Of a stretch of DNA of 17,047 bases, positions 12,243-17,047 are shown one piece after another. The first letter of the stretch is position 1. The number at the start of each line of letters is the position of its first letter. This DNA comes from JBHIDQ01 sp046760155 (GTDB taxonomy: Bacteria; Chloroflexota; Dehalococcoidia; Dehalococcoidales; RBG-16-60-22), in NCBI GenBank assembly GCA_046760155.1, contig JBHIDQ010000026.1, positions 1 to 17,047 on the forward strand. Reading direction: 5' to 3'. The translations under genes and the position numbers were made by a program. Under the pieces are notes generated by a model that saw nothing but the letters and a program-made list of their open reading frames with translations, did not search any database and was not told the DNA's origin.

Positions 12243-13901
12243 ATGCCAAAAGCCGCTGAGCTTCTGCAGCAGGGCAGGACGGAAGAGCTATGGCAGATGT
12301 GTTGCGGTTTTCTTAGCCTTAGCTTAGAGCAATTCATGGCAATCCAAAAACGACTGCTCTTGGAGCAAATAAGATTACTTAACCAGTGTACCCTGGGCAG
12401 AAAAATTATGCGTGGGGCGAAACCACAGACGGTAGAGGAGTTCCGGGAGCTAGTACCGTTAACTACCTATGCTGATTACTGTCCAGAGCTTATCGAAAAG
12501 AGAGAAGCTCCACTGCCAGCCGAGCCGGCTTTCTGGGTACACACCTCAGGCAGGTCCGGAGAATACCCGTGTAAATGGGTGCCAATGACGCCAGCATTTG
12601 CCCAGGAATTGAGCACAATAATGTATGGCGTGGGCATTTTCTCTAGCTGTAGAGGATGGGGGGATACCTCACAGCTTAATGACTGTCCCAAGATTGTTTA
12701 TACCGTAGCTCCCAGACCCTATTTGTCAGGTGCCATGGCCAGTATGTTAGGTGAACAAACCCCCGCCGATTATTTACCCCCTTTGATAGAATCGGAAAGC
12801 CTGCCTTTTGAAGACAGGATAAAGCTCGGTTTTAAACAAGCCCTATCCCAGGGACTCGATTACTTCTTCGGACTATCTATGGTGCTGGTGGTGGTCGGAA
12901 ACAAGTTCAGCCAGCCCTCAGATAAAGTAGACCTCCGCCCTCTGCTTTCCCAACCCAAAGCAATGTTTCGCTTGCTTAAGGGACTGGCCAGGAGCAAATT
13001 AGCCCATCGACCGATGCTACCCAAAGACCTGTGGTCAGTCAAGGGAATCATCAGCGGTGGTCTCGATAGCGGGGTTTATCGGGAAAAAATAAAGGCGCTT
13101 TGGGGAAGGTACCCTTTGGATGTCTATACCGGTACCGAAGGCGGTATCTATGCCACTCAGACCTGGGACTATGATGGTATGACCTTCATCCCCAGTCTTA
13201 ACTTTCTTGAGTTCATCCCGGAAAAGGAACATTTCAAGTGGCGATTGGATGCCAGCTATCAACCCAAGACAGTTTTACTGGATGAGGTAAAAGCCGGGGA
13301 GAATTACGAGGTGGTTCTCACCAACTTTCACGGCGGTGTCCTTGTCAGATACCGGCCAGGTGACATGATCCGAATAACTTCGTTGCGAAATGAGAAGCTA
13401 GGCATTGGTATCCCACAAATGGCTTTTGAAAGGCGGGCTGATGACCTCCTCGATTTTGTTTTCATTCGGTTGACGGAAAAGAGCATCTGGCAGGCAATCG
13501 AGAATACCGGCATTCCCTACGAGGATTGGACTGCATTCAAGAAAGAAGGGGAACCAGTGCTGAGTGTCTTTGTGGAACTTAAAGATGGCTATCAAGACGA
13601 CGAAGCTGATATTGCGGCGGCAGTCCGTGAGCAGATTCTCAAATCAGATAATGATAATAGAGATACCGAGTCCTTGATTCGCGACGACTTTGCCAGGATG
13701 ATTGACTTCAGAGTGGAATTAAACCGGCTGCCACCGGGTGCCTTTGCTCATTACACCGCGCAAAGGCGGGCTGAAGGTGCCGATTTGGCTCATCTGAAGC
13801 CACCGCACATTAACCCCTCAGCCAAGGTGCTTTCACTGCTGCGAGCCAAGCCAGAAGAAGTTAAAGCCAGGGCTGAAGCTGAGGCGGCAACGGTTCACTA
13901 G
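12243..13901 (+). CDS. GH3-family acyl-adenylating (acyl-amido synthetase-like) protein
   Basis: This 552-aa protein belongs to the GH3 branch of the ANL adenylating superfamily. Plant members join amino acids to jasmonate or auxin through an acyl-AMP. The phosphate-binding motif TSGRSGEYPCKWVP is at 101-114, the adenine/acid motif YTGTEGG at 295-301, and the hinge-side YRPGD at 370-374. The C-terminal domain (about 400-500) is the mobile lid, and the last 40 residues are charged and helical. The TSGTTG loop is changed to TSGRSG, but the serine and glycines are kept. Function in bacteria is unknown; with fabF next door an acyl-carboxylate substrate is plausible. The ATG at 12243 has GGGAGG 6 nt upstream. 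It is divergent from the HTH-fabF pair and shares its control region. Confidence 0.87.
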   Translation: MPKAAELLQQGRTEELWQMCCGFLSLSLEQFMAIQKRLLLEQIRLLNQCTLGRKIMRGAKPQTVEEFRELVPLTTYADYCPELIEKREAPLPAEPAFWVHTSGRSGEYPCKWVPMTPAFAQELSTIMYGVGIFSSCRGWGDTSQLNDCPKIVYTVAPRPYLSGAMASMLGEQTPADYLPPLIESESLPFEDRIKLGFKQALSQGLDYFFGLSMVLVVVGNKFSQPSDKVDLRPLLSQPKAMFRLLKGLARSKLAHRPMLPKDLWSVKGIISGGLDSGVYREKIKALWGRYPLDVYTGTEGGIYATQTWDYDGMTFIPSLNFLEFIPEKEHFKWRLDASYQPKTVLLDEVKAGENYEVVLTNFHGGVLVRYRPGDMIRITSLRNEKLGIGIPQMAFERRADDLLDFVFIRLTEKSIWQAIENTGIPYEDWTAFKKEGEPVLSVFVELKDGYQDDEADIAAAVREQILKSDNDNRDTESLIRDDFARMIDFRVELNRLPPGAFAHYTAQRRAEGADLAHLKPPHINPSAKVLSLLRAKPEEVKARAEAEAATVH

Positions 13902-13902
13902 T

Positions 13903-13939
13903 ACTTTAGTCTCACCCACTTTGGTCAACTTACTTTAGT
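13903..13939 (+). repeat. Three ACTTTRGT direct repeats upstream of a promoter
   Basis: ACTTTAGT (13903-13910), ACTTTGGT (13918-13925) and ACTTTAGT (13932-13939) start 15 and 14 bp apart. The last ends 5 bp before the -35 box at 13945. The first and third extend to TACTTTAGT. The spacing and position are those of a multi-site activator binding region. Confidence 0.6.
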
Positions 13940-13944
13940 TTCGC

Positions 13945-13973
13945 TTGACAGCTTGCCTATTTGGGATAATAAT
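13945..13973 (+). promoter_or_regulatory. Sigma-70 promoter for a leaderless GGDEF/HD-GYP mRNA
   Basis: A perfect -35 TTGACA (13945-13950), a 17-nt spacer and -10 AATAAT (13968-13973, five of six matches) put the start near 13980, four bases before the ATG at 13984. No Shine-Dalgarno precedes that ATG, so the mRNA is probably leaderless. A GATAAT three bases earlier would need a 14-nt spacer and fits less well. Confidence 0.72.
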
Positions 13974-13983
13974 TACCTCAGAC

Positions 13984-16900
13984 ATGAATATTTACGCTTT
14001 AATTCCCTTAATTGCAGTAGTTGTTTATATCCCGCTGCTGATAACTACCATTAGCAGCCGTCCCTGGCATACGCGGCATAAGCTCTTCATTTTATTTCTC
14101 ATCGCCGCCATGACCTGGAGTCTCACTGACGTCTTCTTGCGCAGTAACGCCTTCCCGCAATACAATAACCTGCTGCTTAAATTTATTGTCATTACTTATA
14201 CCTGGATGTGTGTGCAATTCTACTGCTTTGTTTCTTCTTTCTATACCCCGGGGCAGGGGCGATGGTTACCCCTTGCCTATGCTTCGCTGGTAATAGCGGT
14301 GGCTCTAGTATTACTGGGGTATGCCGCCGAAGGAGTTACTGCCGAAGGTGACAGGCTTTATCTTGATTACGGAAGAGGAACCGTCTTTATCGCTCTTCCC
14401 CTCTTGCTGGTGGCGGCCAGAATGACCTACGTTTTCGGGAAAAGACTGAGGATTTTGGATAATCCGGTGCTCCGTAATCAAATCATTTCCCTGATGTTTA
14501 GTTTATTCGTTCTGCTTATCTCTATTTTAGCCGCTTTCCTCCCCTGGGGAAGGGAGTATGCCGTATCTCATTTTGGCAGCATTATTGTTGCCTCCATCCT
14601 CAGTTATGCCACCATCAGGCATCAGTTAGTGGACATTAGAATTTTTTTGCGGCGGAGCTTGGCGTGGGTGAGTTTGGGGATTATCGGGGCGGTTAGCTAT
14701 GGGGTTTTATTCATCATCCTTGGTACTGCGCTCGGCTCTAAATTTGACCTCACCGCTATATTCATAGCTACTTTGGTTGCCATCTTGGTTGCCATATTTA
14801 TTTATAGACTGCGCGGCTATCTCTTCATCACCATGGGCAAAGCTTTTCAAGGCGCAAGTTACGATTACCGCCAGAAGCTATCTGATTTTGCCGGCAAAAT
14901 ACACAATCTTTTCAGCCTTAAAGAACAGGGCGGAGAGCTGTTGACGCTGGTCACTAAAGCCATCGGCTGCAAGCGGGCATACCTGTTGTTCCTTGAAGCT
15001 GGTAGCCAAGATTTTACCACTCAGTTTGTTGAACCGGATGGAAAAGATAATCCCCTGTCCAATCTGAGATTGAGCGGGCAAAATCCTATTGTGGAGTACC
15101 TGGAACGGGAACGAAAACTATTAACCAGAGAGAGTCTGGCGATCCTGCCCGAATTTCGCGGCCTATGGGAGCAGGAAAAGGAAGAGATTAAGTCAAATGA
15201 GATAGAGCTGTTTATGCCTTTGATCAGCCGCGATAGATTAATCGGTATTCTGGCACTGGATAAAAAGCAATCCGGCAGGTACTCACTGGAAGACCTTGAT
15301 CTGCTCGCCAATGTTACCAACCAAGTAGCGGTAAGTATGGAGAAGGAATACCTTAGGGAGCGACTCAGGGAGCGTGAAGAAGAACTATCCGTCATCAACC
15401 GTTCTAGCGCCATTATGGCCTCCAGTTTGGACATTCAAGAAATCTACGGTAGCTTTATCGTGGAGCTGAAGAAGGTAGTTGATGTCAACTGGGCAGCTAT
15501 TGTCCTCGCTGAGGAGAATTACCTCCGTTTCCTGGCGTTATTCTCCGAGATAGGTTCACACTGGAAGGTTGGAGAGCGAATACCACTCAAAGATACGGCT
15601 ACGGAGTGGATAACTGCTCATAGAGAGGTGGTAGTGGAATCTGACCTAGCGCAGGGGAGCCGATTTGTCACTGCGAAATACCATCTTAAACAAGGGATAC
15701 GCTCAATTGCTTACCTGCCGTTAATCATTAAAGGTGAAGCTATTGGTAGTTTTATCGTGGCTAGTCGTAACCCGAATGCTTATAGTCAGAGGTATATGAT
15801 GCTTCTGGAACAGCTGGCTTCCCAGATTGCCATGTCTATTGAGAATTCCCGGCTTTATGCTGAAGCTGAGGAGAAGGCTCGCGTTGATGAACTTACTGGT
15901 TTGCTCAATCGCCGTTCTATGGATGAAGTGATTACCAATGAGATTGGCAGGCACTCCCGTTACGGTGGTGTCCTCTCATTAATCATCTTTGACCTTGATT
16001 CTTTTAAAGCGTTTAACGACCGTTTTGGGCATTTAGCCGGTGACAAAATCCTCACCAAAATCGGCGGTATTACGAGGAATACGATAAGGAGTACCGACCA
16101 AGCTTTTCGCTATGGTGGTGATGAATTCGCGGTGCTTCTACCTAATACCTCCATTGATGCTGCCAACCAAGTGGCGGAGCGAATCCGCAAGCAAGTTGCT
16201 GCCAAGATGAAAACGGGCTATATCCCGATTACCGCCAGTCTTGGGCTAGCCAGTTGGCCGGCTGATGGCATTGGCCCGAGTGAGGTTATCGCCACTGCTG
16301 ATGCGGCACTTTACCAAGCCAAGCGAGAAGGCGGCAACCGGAGTTACTGTGCCTCGGGATTTTTGCTGCCTTTAAATGAGACAGCGGTCAGTCCCGGGGA
16401 TAGCGAGGACAGCGAGACCCTGAATGCCATTTACGCGCTGGCGGCCACCGTAGACGCCAAGGATCACTATACCCACAGTCACTGGAAAAAGGTAAAAGAG
16501 TATGTCCTAATCCTCGCTGAGGCGCTTGAGCTGGAGCCACCGGAAGTAAGCAAGCTGGAGACCTGCGCTTTACTACACGATATTGGCAAGATTGGCATCA
16601 GTGAAAAGATACTCAGTAAGCCGGGTAAGCTGACCGCCGAGGAGTGGAAAGCAATTAAAGCTCACCCTCAGGTTGGAGTAAATATTGTCAGTCATGCGCG
16701 TCAACTAGCTCCCTGCATAGCGGGTATTTTACATCACCATGAGAGGTATGACGGGCGTGGCTATCCTCAAGGACTGAAGGGTGAAAAGATACCTCTGGAG
16801 GCTCGCATTCTGGCCTTGGCGGATGCTTTTGTGGCGATGACTTCGGAACGAACTTACTCTGAAGCCTTATCCTTTGAGGAAGCACTGGAGGAAATCAAGC

Positions 16901-17001
16901 AGGGTGCGGGTAAACAGTTTGACCCACGTCTAGTCAAGGTTTTTTGCTCCGCTATCGAAACTACTCCCATCTCACCTACGGAAGAGAAGGTAAGGAGGTG
17001 A
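13984..17001 (+). CDS. Membrane sensor with GAF-GAF-GGDEF-HD-GYP domains (c-di-GMP turnover)
   Basis: This 1005-aa protein probably makes and breaks c-di-GMP. Residues 1-285 carry about nine hydrophobic segments and resemble the 7TM N-terminal sensor region of some histidine kinases (YATIRHQLVDIRIFLRR near 215). GAF-like domains follow at about 299-460 and 475-625. GGDEF (about 632-790) keeps its active site at 711-715, and an RxxD inhibitory site (RSTD, 702-705) lies the standard five residues upstream, so the cyclase is predicted to be active and product-inhibited. HD-GYP (about 813-985) keeps His865-Asp866 and GYP at 926-928, so the phosphodiesterase half also looks complete. I chose the ATG at 13984; a TTG at 13945 in the same frame is the -35 box of the promoter. 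Which activity dominates cannot be read from sequence. The stop overlaps the ribosome site of the next frame. Confidence 0.93.
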   Translation: MNIYALIPLIAVVVYIPLLITTISSRPWHTRHKLFILFLIAAMTWSLTDVFLRSNAFPQYNNLLLKFIVITYTWMCVQFYCFVSSFYTPGQGRWLPLAYASLVIAVALVLLGYAAEGVTAEGDRLYLDYGRGTVFIALPLLLVAARMTYVFGKRLRILDNPVLRNQIISLMFSLFVLLISILAAFLPWGREYAVSHFGSIIVASILSYATIRHQLVDIRIFLRRSLAWVSLGIIGAVSYGVLFIILGTALGSKFDLTAIFIATLVAILVAIFIYRLRGYLFITMGKAFQGASYDYRQKLSDFAGKIHNLFSLKEQGGELLTLVTKAIGCKRAYLLFLEAGSQDFTTQFVEPDGKDNPLSNLRLSGQNPIVEYLERERKLLTRESLAILPEFRGLWEQEKEEIKSNEIELFMPLISRDRLIGILALDKKQSGRYSLEDLDLLANVTNQVAVSMEKEYLRERLREREEELSVINRSSAIMASSLDIQEIYGSFIVELKKVVDVNWAAIVLAEENYLRFLALFSEIGSHWKVGERIPLKDTATEWITAHREVVVESDLAQGSRFVTAKYHLKQGIRSIAYLPLIIKGEAIGSFIVASRNPNAYSQRYMMLLEQLASQIAMSIENSRLYAEAEEKARVDELTGLLNRRSMDEVITNEIGRHSRYGGVLSLIIFDLDSFKAFNDRFGHLAGDKILTKIGGITRNTIRSTDQAFRYGGDEFAVLLPNTSIDAANQVAERIRKQVAAKMKTGYIPITASLGLASWPADGIGPSEVIATADAALYQAKREGGNRSYCASGFLLPLNETAVSPGDSEDSETLNAIYALAATVDAKDHYTHSHWKKVKEYVLILAEALELEPPEVSKLETCALLHDIGKIGISEKILSKPGKLTAEEWKAIKAHPQVGVNIVSHARQLAPCIAGILHHHERYDGRGYPQGLKGEKIPLEARILALADAFVAMTSERTYSEALSFEEALEEIKQGAGKQFDPRLVKVFCSAIETTPISPTEEKVRR

Positions 17002-17003
17002 CA

Positions 17004-17047
17004 TTGCCTGAGGCTGGCCTCATTGAGACCAGATGGAAACAAGGCGC
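17004..17047 (+). CDS. Start of an unidentified gene (partial at window edge)
   Basis: TAAGGAGGTGA (16991-17001) is a full complement of the usual 16S rRNA 3' end. Its AGGAGG core ends 5 nt before a TTG at 17004 that opens a frame (MPEAGLIETRWKQG) running off the window. A GTG at 16998 is in the same frame but lies inside the ribosome site. The Shine-Dalgarno overlaps the stop of the GGDEF/HD-GYP gene, so the two would be coupled. Fourteen residues are too few to identify the product. Confidence 0.5.
   Translation, partial: MPEAGLIETRWKQG
17009..17022. repeat. Short near-perfect palindrome in the new frame
   Basis: TGAGGC (17009-17014) and GCCTCA (17017-17022) form a 6-bp inverted repeat around TG. 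It lies just after the putative TTG start. The two-base loop is too tight for a stable RNA hairpin, so if real it is more likely a DNA site. It may be chance. Confidence 0.3.

Noticed and set aside
13945..13983. N-terminal extension MTACLFGIIITSD of the GGDEF/HD-GYP protein from TTG 13945
   Set aside because: The TTG is the first half of a perfect -35 box, and the predicted transcript starts near 13980, after this codon.
15021..15434. Minus-strand 137-aa reading frame inside the GGDEF/HD-GYP gene
   Set aside because: It is Ser/Arg-rich antisense to a clear GAF domain, with no start signals, so it is a shadow of the real gene.
1..17047. CRISPR array, tRNA, rRNA or insertion sequence
   Set aside because: I found no regularly spaced long repeats, tRNA-like cloverleaf, rRNA segment, transposase gene or terminal inverted repeats with target duplications.

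Overview
The window is bacterial chromosomal DNA of moderate GC content with closely packed genes. Its centre is a type IV pilus (T4P) assembly locus with no secretin gene, as in a single-membrane cell plan. This is combined with stand-alone excisionase-like helix-turn-helix proteins, an archaeal-type winged-helix protein, a GH3-family adenylating enzyme beside fabF, and a multi-domain c-di-GMP enzyme. The combination suggests Chloroflexota, perhaps Dehalococcoidia. That placement is inferred from gene content only; no rRNA or other phylogenetic marker is present.

Layout: (1) 1-393 is the 3' end of a beta-hydroxyacid dehydrogenase (GarR/MmsB type), closed by a strong hairpin at 435-463. (2) 394-786 has no gene but holds a long imperfect inverted repeat and short direct repeats ahead of a small HTH gene. 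(3) 787-9695 (+) is the pilus locus: HTH regulator, pilB, pilC, three pseudopilin-type genes (PilV/GspI-like, PilW/GspJ-like, PilX/GspK-like), a PilO-like gene, a fused PilM-PilN gene, pilT and pilD. Spacing is tight from pilC to pilT. pilD follows a 102-bp gap with a possible promoter of its own. (4) 9748-10514 (+) holds a winged-helix gene under a near-consensus promoter with a palindrome over the -10 box, then an intrinsic terminator, then a ribbon-helix-helix-like gene. (5) 10568-12026 (-) is a second excisionase-like HTH gene overlapping fabF by 8 nt. (6) 12243-13901 (+) is a divergent GH3-family gene; the region between the divergent genes has repeated TTCTAGAA palindromes. (7) 13984-17001 (+) is a 1005-aa membrane protein with two GAF-like domains, GGDEF and HD-GYP. 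It appears to be made from a leaderless mRNA driven by a TTGACA-N17-AATAAT promoter, with three ACTTTRGT repeats just upstream. (8) A new reading frame probably starts at 17004 behind a perfect Shine-Dalgarno sequence.

How the genes work together: PilB and PilT are the extension and retraction ATPases on the PilC platform. The PilM-PilN fusion and PilO-like protein form the inner alignment complex, the pseudopilins would form an initiating tip complex, and PilD processes prepilins. No obvious major pilin, PilP or PilQ is encoded here, so the major pilin would have to be elsewhere. The c-di-GMP enzyme at the right end could couple signalling to pili, but only proximity supports that. The main unusual points are the PilM-PilN fusion, two candidate leaderless promoters, and operator-like repeats in front of nearly every regulator. 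I did not find a clearly new defence or mobile system.
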